Assembly: GCA_902527265.1 (NCBI GenBank)
Contig: CABZNY010000002.1
Location: forward strand, 1-64,000
From: an uncultured Pelagibacteraceae bacterium
Lineage (GTDB): Bacteria; Pseudomonadota; Alphaproteobacteria; Pelagibacterales; Pelagibacteraceae
Direction of reading: 5' to 3'
Length of the DNA: 64,000 nucleotides
Each line of letters opens with the position of its first letter. The first letter of the stretch is position 1. Made by a program: the position numbers and the translations under genes. The notes under the pieces are model-generated. The model made no database searches and was not told where the DNA came from. It saw only the letters and a program-made list of their open reading frames with translations. Shown piece after piece: positions 48,858 through 58,408 of the stretch.

Positions 48858-49721
48858 ATGAATTTTAAAGACACTCTAGTTGCATCACTTGTTCCTATTT
48901 TTTTAGGTTTTGGTTTTGTAATTGCAAAACCTGCTTTTGAATCTTTTCCTCCAATTCTATTAATGGGATTAAGATTTATATTTGCAGCATCAATTTTAAT
49001 TTGGTGGTTTCCTATTCCCAAAGGTTTCTTAAAAAAAATTTTTATCGCTTCGTTTATAGCAAACACGTTGCAATACAGTATTACCTATACTGGTTTAAAT
49101 TTTATTGATGCATCTGCAGCGGTATTATTAGTACAAACAGAAGTTCCATTTGGAGTAATATTTGCTTTTTTCATGTTAAAAGAGAAACCAACGTTAAGAG
49201 CTTTGATTGGGATAGGAATTGCATTTGTAGGAGTCTATATTTTAACTGGCTCACCCAATTTAGATGGAAAAATATTTGGGATCGCTCTTACAATTTTAGG
49301 TTCAGCAATATGGGCACTTGGCCAAGTAATTGTTAAACCTTTGAGTAAAGAAATTAATCCATTAGCTTTAGTTGCGTGGCTTGCATTATTTTCTGGACCT
49401 ACTTTAATTTTAATTTCTGCGGTAATTGAAGGTGATACTATATCATATTTATCAACTGCTCAATTTAATCACTGGTTAATAGCATTTTACATAGGATTTA
49501 TTATGCAACCTATAACTTATGGCTGCTTTTATTATGTTCTAAAAAATAATCCATTATATAAAGTGTTACCCATAGTGACTATGGGTATACCACCCACTGG
49601 ATTGCTTGCGGCAATTTTTTTATTAGGTGAGAAACCAACAAGTGAATTATTTATTGGAGGAATAGTAATTATATTTGGTGTCATAATGATTTTATATAAA
49701 AAGAAAGAGGAGGTAAATTAA
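48858..49721 (+). CDS. EamA/DMT family transporter
   Basis: Two EamA-type repeats, ~10 TM; YTGLNFIDASAAVLLVQTEVPFGVIFAFFMLKEKPTLRALIGIGIAFVGV. Confidence 0.88.
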   Translation: MNFKDTLVASLVPIFLGFGFVIAKPAFESFPPILLMGLRFIFAASILIWWFPIPKGFLKKIFIASFIANTLQYSITYTGLNFIDASAAVLLVQTEVPFGVIFAFFMLKEKPTLRALIGIGIAFVGVYILTGSPNLDGKIFGIALTILGSAIWALGQVIVKPLSKEINPLALVAWLALFSGPTLILISAVIEGDTISYLSTAQFNHWLIAFYIGFIMQPITYGCFYYVLKNNPLYKVLPIVTMGIPPTGLLAAIFLLGEKPTSELFIGGIVIIFGVIMILYKKKEEVN

Positions 49722-50662
49722 TGAATGTAGGATTTATTGGCTTAGGAAATGTTGGAGGAAAACTAGCTGGGAGTTTATTGAGGAATAAATTTAATTTAAC
49801 AGTTAGAGATTTAGATAAAAATTTAACAAAACATTTTAAAGACTCTGGGGCTAAAATTGCAAACTCTGCTAAAGAACTGGCTGAGGAAGTTGATTTAATA
49901 ATAACTTGTCTTCCTTCTCCTAAAATTTGTGCAGAAGTGATGGAAGGTCAAAACGGAATATTAGAAGGTCTTTCTGAAAATAAAATTTGGTTAGAAATGA
50001 GCACTACAGATGAGGCAGAGGTTAAAAGAATTGGACAGAAAGTTATTGAAAAAAAAGCTATACCACTGGATGGTCCAGTAAGCGGTGGTTGTCATAGAGC
50101 TGCAACAGGAAATATAGCAATATTTGTTGGTGGGGAAAGGGAGGCATTTGAAAAGATTTTACCTGCTTTAACTGTAATGGGACGAAAAATATTACATACA
50201 GGAGAATTAGGTACTGCTTCAGTATTGAAAGTAATTACAAATTATTTAGCGTCTGCACACTTAGTTGCACTCGGTGAGGCATGGACAATTGCAAAAAAAT
50301 CAAACCTAGATCTTGCAAAAACTTACAAAGGTATAGCAGTTTCCTCAGGCAATTCATTCGTGCATGAAACAGAAAGCCAAGTTATATTAAATGGTTCTTA
50401 TAATATAAATTTTACAATGGACCTCGTTTTAAAAGATACAGGTCTGTTTGATGAGCTAGCTAAAAAATTAAATGCACCTTTAGAAATTTCTCCAAAAATT
50501 GTTGAAATATTTATGGATGGTCAAAAAAAATATGGGTCAAGAGCTTGGTCCTCGATGATAGTAAAAAGAATGGAAGACTTTAATAAAATTAATTTTAGAG
50601 CTAAAGGTTTTCCTGAGGAGTTAATTGACAATGAGCCTGAAGAAAAAGGTTATGAAATTTAA
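49721..50662 (+). CDS. 3-hydroxyisobutyrate / 2-hydroxy-3-oxopropionate dehydrogenase family
   Basis: VGFIGLGNVGGKLAGSL, LDGPVSGGCHRAATGNIAIFVGG; 1-nt overlap with upstream stop. Confidence 0.88.
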   Translation: MNVGFIGLGNVGGKLAGSLLRNKFNLTVRDLDKNLTKHFKDSGAKIANSAKELAEEVDLIITCLPSPKICAEVMEGQNGILEGLSENKIWLEMSTTDEAEVKRIGQKVIEKKAIPLDGPVSGGCHRAATGNIAIFVGGEREAFEKILPALTVMGRKILHTGELGTASVLKVITNYLASAHLVALGEAWTIAKKSNLDLAKTYKGIAVSSGNSFVHETESQVILNGSYNINFTMDLVLKDTGLFDELAKKLNAPLEISPKIVEIFMDGQKKYGSRAWSSMIVKRMEDFNKINFRAKGFPEELIDNEPEEKGYEI

Positions 50663-50683
50663 ATTTTATGCTACAATAAATTT

Positions 50684-52114
50684 ATGATTGAAAAGAAAAA
50701 TTTTTATATAAATGGAAAGTGGGTTTCGCCTGCTAAGCCAAATGACTTTGAAGTAATTAATCCGTCAACAGAGGAAGCTTTTGCGATAATTTCTTTGGGC
50801 TCTGCAGAAGATGCTGATAAAGCAATAAATGCAGCCAAAATTGCATTCGAGACTTGGAGAGAAACTTCAAAGGAAGAAAGATTAGCTTTACTTGAGAAGT
50901 TTGATGAAATTTATAATAGAAGATGGGATGAAATGGTTGAGGCACAATCTAAAGAAATGGGCGCCCCACTAGATTTCGCATCCGAAACACACACTAAAAT
51001 GGGTGCTGATATTTGTAGAAATAACATTGAAATTTTAAAAGATTTTAATTTTGAACATCAATTTGATCCTAAATCTAATAATCATATAAGATATGAACCA
51101 ATTGGAGTTTGTGGATTAATTACACCTTGGAATTTTCCTATGAATCAAATTGTATTAAAGGTTATTCCTGCTTTAGCTGCTGGCTGTACAATGATTTTAA
51201 AACCATCCGAAATTGCTCCAGTATCAGCAGTATTGTTTGCAGAAATGATTGATGAGGCTGGCTTTCCTGCAGGAGTTTTTAATTTAGTTAATGGAAATGG
51301 AGAAGTTGTTGGAAATCATATTTCTGGTCATCCTGATATTGATATGGTTTCATTCACAGGATCAACAAGAGCTGGAAAATTAATTCAAAAAAATGCAGCT
51401 GATACTATAAAAAAAGTTACTCTTGAATTAGGTGGAAAAGGTGGAAATATAGTTTTTGCGGATTCATATCCTAATGCTGTTAGAGATGGTGTAAGAAATA
51501 TAATGAGCAACTCAGGACAATCATGTGATGCTCCAACAAGAATGTTAGTAGAAAAACCAATTTATGAAAGAGCTGTTAAAGAAGCTGTTGATGAAGCAAA
51601 TAAAATTAAAGTTGATCTGGCATCTAAAAAAGGAGATCATATTGGACCTTTAGTTTCAAAAGTGCAATACGATAAAGTTGTTAATCTTATTAATGAAGGA
51701 ATTAAAGAAGGTGCAACGTTAGCTGCGGGTGGACCAGATTTGCCAAATGGACTTAACAAAGGTTATTTTGTTAAACCAACAATTTTTTCAGATGTAAATA
51801 ATGATATGAAAATTGCAAGAACTGAAATTTTTGGACCTGTGCTTTCAATTATATCATTCGAAACTGAGGAAGAAGCAATAGCAATTACAAATGATACATC
51901 TTATGGACTTGGTAATTACTTACAGACTGAAGATAAAGAAAAAGCTAAAAGAGTTGCTAGAAAAGTTAGAGCTGGGACAGTTTATATAAATGGTCAAGCC
52001 ACTGATACTGGAATGCCTTTTGGTGGTTATAAACAATCTGGTAATGGTCGTGAAGGTGGTGTCTGGGGTTTCACTGAATTTTTAGAAGTTAAAGCAATTA
52101 CCGGTTGGAATTAA
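50684..52114 (+). CDS. NAD(P)-dependent aldehyde dehydrogenase (paralog of 23761..25194)
   Basis: LITPWNFPMNQIVLKVIPALAAGCTMILKPSE, FTGSTRAGKLI, SNSGQSCDAPTRM. Confidence 0.93.
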   Translation: MIEKKNFYINGKWVSPAKPNDFEVINPSTEEAFAIISLGSAEDADKAINAAKIAFETWRETSKEERLALLEKFDEIYNRRWDEMVEAQSKEMGAPLDFASETHTKMGADICRNNIEILKDFNFEHQFDPKSNNHIRYEPIGVCGLITPWNFPMNQIVLKVIPALAAGCTMILKPSEIAPVSAVLFAEMIDEAGFPAGVFNLVNGNGEVVGNHISGHPDIDMVSFTGSTRAGKLIQKNAADTIKKVTLELGGKGGNIVFADSYPNAVRDGVRNIMSNSGQSCDAPTRMLVEKPIYERAVKEAVDEANKIKVDLASKKGDHIGPLVSKVQYDKVVNLINEGIKEGATLAAGGPDLPNGLNKGYFVKPTIFSDVNNDMKIARTEIFGPVLSIISFETEEEAIAITNDTSYGLGNYLQTEDKEKAKRVARKVRAGTVYINGQATDTGMPFGGYKQSGNGREGGVWGFTEFLEVKAITGWN

Positions 52115-52158
52115 GAGCTTAAATAACTTATAATCAGAATTAGTTAATAGGGGTTTAT

Positions 52159-52545
52159 ATGATTGGTTATGTAATGGTAGGTACTAATAATTTAAATGAT
52201 GCTATTACATTTTACGACAAAGTTTTAGAAGTAATTGGTTTAGATAGAAACGAGACAATAGAAGATGATTATGCTGCATATGGAGCAAAAGGTACCAAAG
52301 ATATTGAGTTTTACGTCACTAAACCTTTCAATAAAAAAGATGCTACCTTTGGAAATGGAACACAAATTACATTTTTAACTTCCTCAAGATCTCATGTAGA
52401 TAAATTTCATGAGGTAGGTTTAAAAGCTGGTGGAACTAGTGAGGGATCTGGTGGCGAAAGACCAAAAGGCTCAGGAGTTTATTATTCTTATCTCCGTGAT
52501 TTAGATGGAAATAAAATTTGCGCCTTTACAAATAGTAAAGAATAA
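52159..52545 (+). CDS. Glyoxalase/VOC superfamily protein
   Basis: MIGYVMVGTNNLNDAITFYDKVLEVIGL...YYSYLRDLDGNKICAF. Confidence 0.85.
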   Translation: MIGYVMVGTNNLNDAITFYDKVLEVIGLDRNETIEDDYAAYGAKGTKDIEFYVTKPFNKKDATFGNGTQITFLTSSRSHVDKFHEVGLKAGGTSEGSGGERPKGSGVYYSYLRDLDGNKICAFTNSKE

Positions 52546-52549
52546 ATTT

Positions 52550-53464
52550 ATGTCATACGACCCAATCAAGACAAAATTAGAAAACAATAAAATTATTATT
52601 TTAGATGGAGGTATGGGCGCAGAACTGGAAAAAAATGGTGCTGAGATGGATAAGCATATGTGGTGTGGGAAGTGTTCTGTTGATCATCCTGAATTAGTTA
52701 GAAAAGTGCATGAGGATTATATAAATGCTGGAGCCGATGTAATTACAACTAATACTTATAGCACTACACCAATATCAATGAGACAATATGGTTATGAAGA
52801 CTCTATAGAAAAATTCAATCAAAAAAGTGTTAAGGTTGCAAGAGAAGCAATAGAAAATACTAATAACAAAACTGCATTAGCTGGAAGTGTATCAACTTTT
52901 GGAAACTTTTATAAACTTGGTATCAAAGCAATGATACCTGGTTTTCATGAACAATTAAAAATTTTATCTGACGCTGGAGTAGACTTAATTATTTTAGAAG
53001 CTATGTCTTCACAAGCTGACATAGTTGAAGCAATGCTAAATTGTTCCACAAAAGTAAATATACCTGTTTGGTTATCTGTATCATGCGTAATGGATGATCA
53101 AAAAAATATAATGCTTGGATATAATGATACAATTGACTCTGATACACATGTCTATGAAAACTTTGAGACATCCATAAATAATTTTAAAAATTTACACAGT
53201 GGGCCAATATTGGTTGCTCATTCAGATATAAATATTACAGGAAAAGCAATTGAAACTGCAAGGAAGAATTATGATGGAATATTAGGAGCATATCCAAATA
53301 AAGGTTATTATGAAAAACCACACTGGAGATTTGTAGATGATATGACGCCAGCTGGATATTTAAATGAAGTTAAGTCATGGATTAAAAATGGAGCTCAGAT
53401 TATTGGTGGATGTTGTGGGATCGGAGTAGACGAAATAAAAGCAATTTCAATTTTAAAAAACTAA
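52550..53464 (+). CDS. Homocysteine S-methyltransferase family protein (MmuM/BHMT-like), copy 1
   Basis: ILDGGMGAELEKNG, AGADVITTNTYSTTP, IIGGCCGIG; ATG 52550 preferred to the overlapping track start at 52505. Confidence 0.85.
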   Translation: MSYDPIKTKLENNKIIILDGGMGAELEKNGAEMDKHMWCGKCSVDHPELVRKVHEDYINAGADVITTNTYSTTPISMRQYGYEDSIEKFNQKSVKVAREAIENTNNKTALAGSVSTFGNFYKLGIKAMIPGFHEQLKILSDAGVDLIILEAMSSQADIVEAMLNCSTKVNIPVWLSVSCVMDDQKNIMLGYNDTIDSDTHVYENFETSINNFKNLHSGPILVAHSDINITGKAIETARKNYDGILGAYPNKGYYEKPHWRFVDDMTPAGYLNEVKSWIKNGAQIIGGCCGIGVDEIKAISILKN

Positions 53465-53480
53465 AGTATATTTAAAAATA

Positions 53481-53933
53481 ATGAAAACATTTATTGGCGG
53501 TATTGGCTGTTTTTGGGACGAAAAAAAGTACGAGGGCATCAAAGGAATAATATCTACAGAATGCGGTTACTGTGGTGGAGATGACCCAAATGTTACATAC
53601 AAAGCAGTATGTGGTGGAGATACAGGACATATAGAAGTGGTCAAAGTTGAGTATGATGAAAAAGAAAAGTCATACGAGGACATGGTCAATTTATTTTTTG
53701 AATTACACGACTCAACTCAAGTAAATCGACAGGGCACATATGTAGGAATTCAATACCGTTCTGAAATATTTTATAACACAGATGAAGAAAAACAGATTGC
53801 AGAAAAAGTTTTAAACGAAGTTAACCGTAAATTAGATGGAAAAGTTTCAACTAAGGTATCAAAAGAAAAAAATTACTGCAAAGCAGAAGCTTATCACCAA
53901 AAATACGAACAAAAAAAATCATTAAAATATTGA
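53481..53933 (+). CDS. msrA: Peptide methionine sulfoxide reductase A
   Basis: GGIGCFWDEKKYEGIKGIISTECGYCGG, FFELHDSTQVNRQGTYVGIQYRSEIF. Confidence 0.9.
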   Translation: MKTFIGGIGCFWDEKKYEGIKGIISTECGYCGGDDPNVTYKAVCGGDTGHIEVVKVEYDEKEKSYEDMVNLFFELHDSTQVNRQGTYVGIQYRSEIFYNTDEEKQIAEKVLNEVNRKLDGKVSTKVSKEKNYCKAEAYHQKYEQKKSLKY

Positions 53934-55093
53934 AGAAAAAAAAATTAGTCTCTGTTAGAAATCCAGAATTAACCACACTTAAAGATAATAAAGCTTCATG
54001 GAACCTTCCTAAAACAAGAAGGTTTGGTTATAGAAATTTACATAAAATCAATAGATACAGTATTTTTTTAAGATCTGATTTAATATTAAAATTAAACTCT
54101 AAACCAAATAAAACTATCGCTAAGTTTCCTTTAGTAAAGAAGATGACTAAAAATAAATCTTTTTGTTCATTAATTGTTGGTAACCGTCAAAATATATTAT
54201 TTGAAAAATATGCCAAAGATTTTAAAAAAAATCAGCCTCAAACAATTATGTCCATTACAAAAATGTTCGTTAATTTATTTATTGGAGAATTGGTTACGAA
54301 CAGATTAATAGATCTTAATAAAAAAGTTTCTCACTATTTGCCAAAAATTGGAAGCGGATATGCAAATGCAAAGATCCAAGATGTCTTAAACATGAATGTT
54401 ATAAATTCTTATACTGAAGATTATACTAAGGCATACTCATCTTCCTTTATGCATGAACCTGTTGGAGGATGGAGGTTGCCCAAAAATCTTAAAAATCATC
54501 TTAGCCAGGAAGAATATTTAAATACAATTAAAAAATCTAAAAATAAAAGTTTAATTAATAATTCTGAATATGCTTTTTATAAATCTGCAAATACTGATGT
54601 AGTAGGACTTATAATTGAAAAAGTAAGTGGTAGAACTTTAAGAGATTGGGTTTTATCTGTGGTTGAGGCTGCAGGATTTGAAGATGGGTTATATATTGCA
54701 TCAGATAGATATGGTATGCCTTGGATGTCTGGAGGTGGTTGCTTAATTACAAGAGACTTTTTACGAATGGGATTACTTTTCGCAAGAAAAGGAATGGGTG
54801 TTGGGAATAGAAAAGTTGGATCTTCATCATTTTTAGACAAAACAATTTTTAATGTAGGTCCCAAATATATGAATTTATCAAAAGACAAATATTTATATTA
54901 TTCAAATTCTACAATGGTTTCAGGCAATATGATTGGGCACTCAGGGTATGGTGGTCAGTTTCTTGCAACTAATTTTAAAACTGGGAATGTAGCCGCTTTT
55001 TTTTCTGTTCTAGAAACGAAATCAGCAACAAAAGAAAGTTATAAAACTGATATGATCAATATGCTGATAGATTTAGTTAATAAAAAATATTAA
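53930..55093 (+). CDS. Serine hydrolase (class C beta-lactamase-like), TTG start
   Basis: TIMSITKMFVNLFIG (SxxK), YAFYKSANTDVVGLIIEKVSGR (YxN-like), GHSGYGGQF. Confidence 0.8.
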   Translation: MKKKKLVSVRNPELTTLKDNKASWNLPKTRRFGYRNLHKINRYSIFLRSDLILKLNSKPNKTIAKFPLVKKMTKNKSFCSLIVGNRQNILFEKYAKDFKKNQPQTIMSITKMFVNLFIGELVTNRLIDLNKKVSHYLPKIGSGYANAKIQDVLNMNVINSYTEDYTKAYSSSFMHEPVGGWRLPKNLKNHLSQEEYLNTIKKSKNKSLINNSEYAFYKSANTDVVGLIIEKVSGRTLRDWVLSVVEAAGFEDGLYIASDRYGMPWMSGGGCLITRDFLRMGLLFARKGMGVGNRKVGSSSFLDKTIFNVGPKYMNLSKDKYLYYSNSTMVSGNMIGHSGYGGQFLATNFKTGNVAAFFSVLETKSATKESYKTDMINMLIDLVNKKY

Positions 55094-55094
55094 A

Positions 55095-56084
55095 TTAAGA
55101 ATATCTCTCAATTAGTTTTTTTAGATGTTTGTCTGTAACACCACAGCATCCGCCAATAATTTGGATCTGGTTATCAATTAACTTTTCACATTCATTAGCG
55201 AATTCTTCCTCTGTAGAAGTCACAATAGCTTTATGGGACTTTGTATCAAACTTATGTATCTCAGGATAGAACATCATCGGACCATTCCAATTATTTTTAA
55301 TTACACTCAATCCATCAAAAGCATCTACGAACCAGGTATGCATGATACCATAAACATCTCCTCCCATATTTGTAAGGGATTTTACAATGTCATTTAGCAG
55401 AACAATTTTATCATCAGGAATAAATTTTGGTTGCTCTTTATATTTGGTTTCATCGTAAATTAACGAAGTTTCTTTTTCTGCGCTAAAATTTCTGCCAATA
55501 ACACTATTATCAAATTTGCTTATACAAGAACTTAATCCAACCCAAACTGGTAAGTCAGTTTCTAAGGCAGCATTCAATAGAATTTTTGAATGATCAATAT
55601 CAAGTAACATTTCTAAAATTAAAATATCTACCCCTTCCTCTTTCAGAATTTTTGCAGCTTCTTTATAATTTTGTTCCTCCTGTTTAAAAGAAGGTATGTA
55701 CTTAGGATTTGGCACAAATTCATTTTCCTTCAGTGAAAAAAAATTTGATAAACTTCCAGCAATTCCAATTTTACTTTCTTTACCTTTATTTTGAATTGCT
55801 TGTCTGGATAATTTTAATGATTGAATAATAAATTCTTTAACTTCATCTCCACGATTTATACTTTCAAGATTATGTCTGGTAGAACTAAAAGTATTTGCAG
55901 TAATTAGATCACAACCAGCATCAATAAACTTTTCATGAACCTTAATTACTATTTCTGGAGATAATATTGAGGCTAAGGCAGAAAAAGCAGGAGACATTTC
56001 ACCTCCCAATTTTGCAATTTCAGAACCGTTTCCACCATCTAAGAATATTTTTGAATTTGATTTTAACTTTTCTTTAAAAAACAT
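55095..56084 (-). CDS. Homocysteine S-methyltransferase family protein, copy 2
   Basis: FLDGGNGSEIAKLGG, AGCDLITANTFSSTRHNLE, IIGGCCGVT. Confidence 0.85.
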   Translation of the reverse strand: MFFKEKLKSNSKIFLDGGNGSEIAKLGGEMSPAFSALASILSPEIVIKVHEKFIDAGCDLITANTFSSTRHNLESINRGDEVKEFIIQSLKLSRQAIQNKGKESKIGIAGSLSNFFSLKENEFVPNPKYIPSFKQEEQNYKEAAKILKEEGVDILILEMLLDIDHSKILLNAALETDLPVWVGLSSCISKFDNSVIGRNFSAEKETSLIYDETKYKEQPKFIPDDKIVLLNDIVKSLTNMGGDVYGIMHTWFVDAFDGLSVIKNNWNGPMMFYPEIHKFDTKSHKAIVTSTEEEFANECEKLIDNQIQIIGGCCGVTDKHLKKLIERYS

Positions 56085-56978
56085 TTATTTTTCATCTTTT
56101 GGTGCAAGCACTACGGCTAATACTCCTCCTAATACAATCATTGTACTTCCAACAACTTCTCGCCAACCAAATGTTTCGTCTGTTAAAATACCAGCAGAAA
56201 TAACTCCAACAACTACTTCGCTTAAATATAATATAGCACAAAGACCTGCTCCTAATACTGAGGGTGACCACATGATAACTACCCCTGTTGGAATAAAATA
56301 AAATACTGAAATAAGAACTAAAAAAGTAAACATTGATGTGAAAGCTTCAATAGGTGGCATAGGCCCTAGATAATCTTTTAAAATAAAGCCAGCAAAAATA
56401 TTAAATATTGTTCCATAAACAAAAAATGAAAATATTACCGGAAAAACACCATCTGTTTTTGTAATTTCTAAACGTACTAGGCCAGCTCCAAAAAGTACAC
56501 CTCCGACCAGCGCCAACAAATCACCTGCATTTTGTGGTAATGGTATAATATTAGATTGACTGAATACAACCCACAAACCGCCAAGTGCTAAACTTAGCGT
56601 TAAAACCCTTTCTAAACCAGGTCTTTTCTTTAAAAAATATATTTCAAATATGGTTGTCCAGATAGGTATCATGTAAAACATGATCAATGCTCGAACAACA
56701 TCTGTTAATAAAAAACTTAAAGCATAACATATAAAACCACTACCAGTTAAAAAACCAACAAAGGGAATTTCTAATCCTGATGTTCGACCTTTAAATTTTC
56801 TCCATAAAGAGAAGGGTGTAAGCAATATAATACCAATCATCATTTGAGAAATAGTTCCCCAACCTCCAGTTAATCCACCATCCTCTAAAATTCTTTGAGG
56901 AAGCCAATAAACCCCCCATGATCCGGCAGCTATGGCTAATGCAAAAGCTATTTTAAAATGATGTTTGTGTCTGACCAT
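56085..56978 (-). CDS. EamA/DMT family transporter
   Basis: ~10 TM; GLTGGWGTISQMMIGIILLTPF, FYMIPIWTTIFEIYFLKKRPGLERVLTLSLALGGLWVVF. Confidence 0.85.
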   Translation of the reverse strand: MVRHKHHFKIAFALAIAAGSWGVYWLPQRILEDGGLTGGWGTISQMMIGIILLTPFSLWRKFKGRTSGLEIPFVGFLTGSGFICYALSFLLTDVVRALIMFYMIPIWTTIFEIYFLKKRPGLERVLTLSLALGGLWVVFSQSNIIPLPQNAGDLLALVGGVLFGAGLVRLEITKTDGVFPVIFSFFVYGTIFNIFAGFILKDYLGPMPPIEAFTSMFTFLVLISVFYFIPTGVVIMWSPSVLGAGLCAILYLSEVVVGVISAGILTDETFGWREVVGSTMIVLGGVLAVVLAPKDEK

Positions 56979-58396
56979 TAATTTAGTTTTGGTTTATGAT
57001 TAGAAAAATTAAAAATTTCCTCATATTTTTTTGCAAAAGATATCACTTTTAAATCTTCTTTTTGTTTAGCTATAATTTGTATACCAATTGGAAATCCATC
57101 CTTATTAAACCCAATTGGTAATGAAATCGATGGTAAGTAAAAAAGACTAGCAAATATATGGATTTCAATCCATCTATGGTAAGTATCCATTAGTTGATCA
57201 TTGATTTTTTCTGGGTGTCTTAAATTTTTGTCAAAAGGGAATGATTGTTGAGATGGTAGAGCTAAAAAATCAAAACTACCGAATAAACTATTTACATCAT
57301 TTGATAATTCAATTCTAGAATTAAGAGCTAATTTAACATCTTCTTCTGTGAGATTAATGCCTTTGTTGTATTCCCATATCGCCTGTGGTGTCATTTGATT
57401 AATTTCCTCGATGTTCATAGTAATAATATCTTCATAAATACTTTTAGCTCTTAATGTTCCCCAGCAATTCCACAACTTATTAGCATCTATTTTTGGTTTT
57501 AAGTATTCAATTATAATTTTATTCTTTTCAAGACTGTCTAATTGTTTATTACACATTTCAACTAACTCAGGATCATATTGATAATTACCATTCATATCAG
57601 ATAACCATCCTATCTTTATTTTTGAAAATTCTTGATCACTTATATTGGTATCTTTAAATGAGTTTGTTAAACTAAAAGAAATTGGATCCTCTTTGTGTTC
57701 TCCAGCTATTACATCTAAAAGAATAGCCATATCATCTGGTGTTCTTGCAAGACATCCTGGAGTTGAGATAATTGGAAGATTTTTTTTTTTATCATTTGTT
57801 CGATAATCAGGCAAAAGTCCTGGTGTTGGTCTAAAACCATAAACATTTGCATAGGCTGCAGGAGTTCTGCAAGAACCCATCATATCTGTTCCATCTGCAA
57901 ATGGTAGTAACTCAGCCGCAACAGCCACACCGGCTCCACCACTTGATCCTCCTGAAGATTGAGTATTACCATAAATATTTGGTGTAATTCCAAATAGTCT
58001 ATTTGCTGTATGTGCACCTACACCTAACTCTGCGGTGTTTGTTTTACCTATCATTATACCTCCAGCATCTAATTGACGATCAACAATAATGGAATTTTTG
58101 TTTGGAAAATAATCTTTATATCCTGGAAAACCATAAGTAGTTGGAAAGTCCACCACATCTAATAGATCTTTTGATGCCAAAGGAAGACCAAACAATGGTT
58201 TACTTTCATCAAATTTTTCATCTTTGTGTTTAGCTTCATTTATAATTTGCTCTTCTTCTTTTATTGAGACTATAGCATTTAAAGATGGGTTATATTTTTT
58301 AATTCTTTCTAAGTAAAAGTTAACAACTTCTCTTACTGAAATCTCTTTTTTTTTAATTAAAGAAATAATTTCTTTTACTGATCTATTTTCAAGCAT
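56978..58396 (-). CDS. Amidase (amidase signature family)
   Basis: LPLASKDLLDV (catalytic Lys), TQSSGGSSGGAGVAVAA, ADGTDMMGSCRTPAAYANVYGFRPT. Confidence 0.92.
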   Translation of the reverse strand: MLENRSVKEIISLIKKKEISVREVVNFYLERIKKYNPSLNAIVSIKEEEQIINEAKHKDEKFDESKPLFGLPLASKDLLDVVDFPTTYGFPGYKDYFPNKNSIIVDRQLDAGGIMIGKTNTAELGVGAHTANRLFGITPNIYGNTQSSGGSSGGAGVAVAAELLPFADGTDMMGSCRTPAAYANVYGFRPTPGLLPDYRTNDKKKNLPIISTPGCLARTPDDMAILLDVIAGEHKEDPISFSLTNSFKDTNISDQEFSKIKIGWLSDMNGNYQYDPELVEMCNKQLDSLEKNKIIIEYLKPKIDANKLWNCWGTLRAKSIYEDIITMNIEEINQMTPQAIWEYNKGINLTEEDVKLALNSRIELSNDVNSLFGSFDFLALPSQQSFPFDKNLRHPEKINDQLMDTYHRWIEIHIFASLFYLPSISLPIGFNKDGFPIGIQIIAKQKEDLKVISFAKKYEEIFNFSNHKPKLN

Positions 58397-58408
58397 TAGA
58401 ATTTACTA

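Noticed and set aside
52505-52549. Longer N-terminus of homocysteine methyltransferase copy 1 as given by the ORF track
   Set aside because: Would overlap the VOC gene; the ATG at 52550 begins the homologous region and follows the VOC stop.
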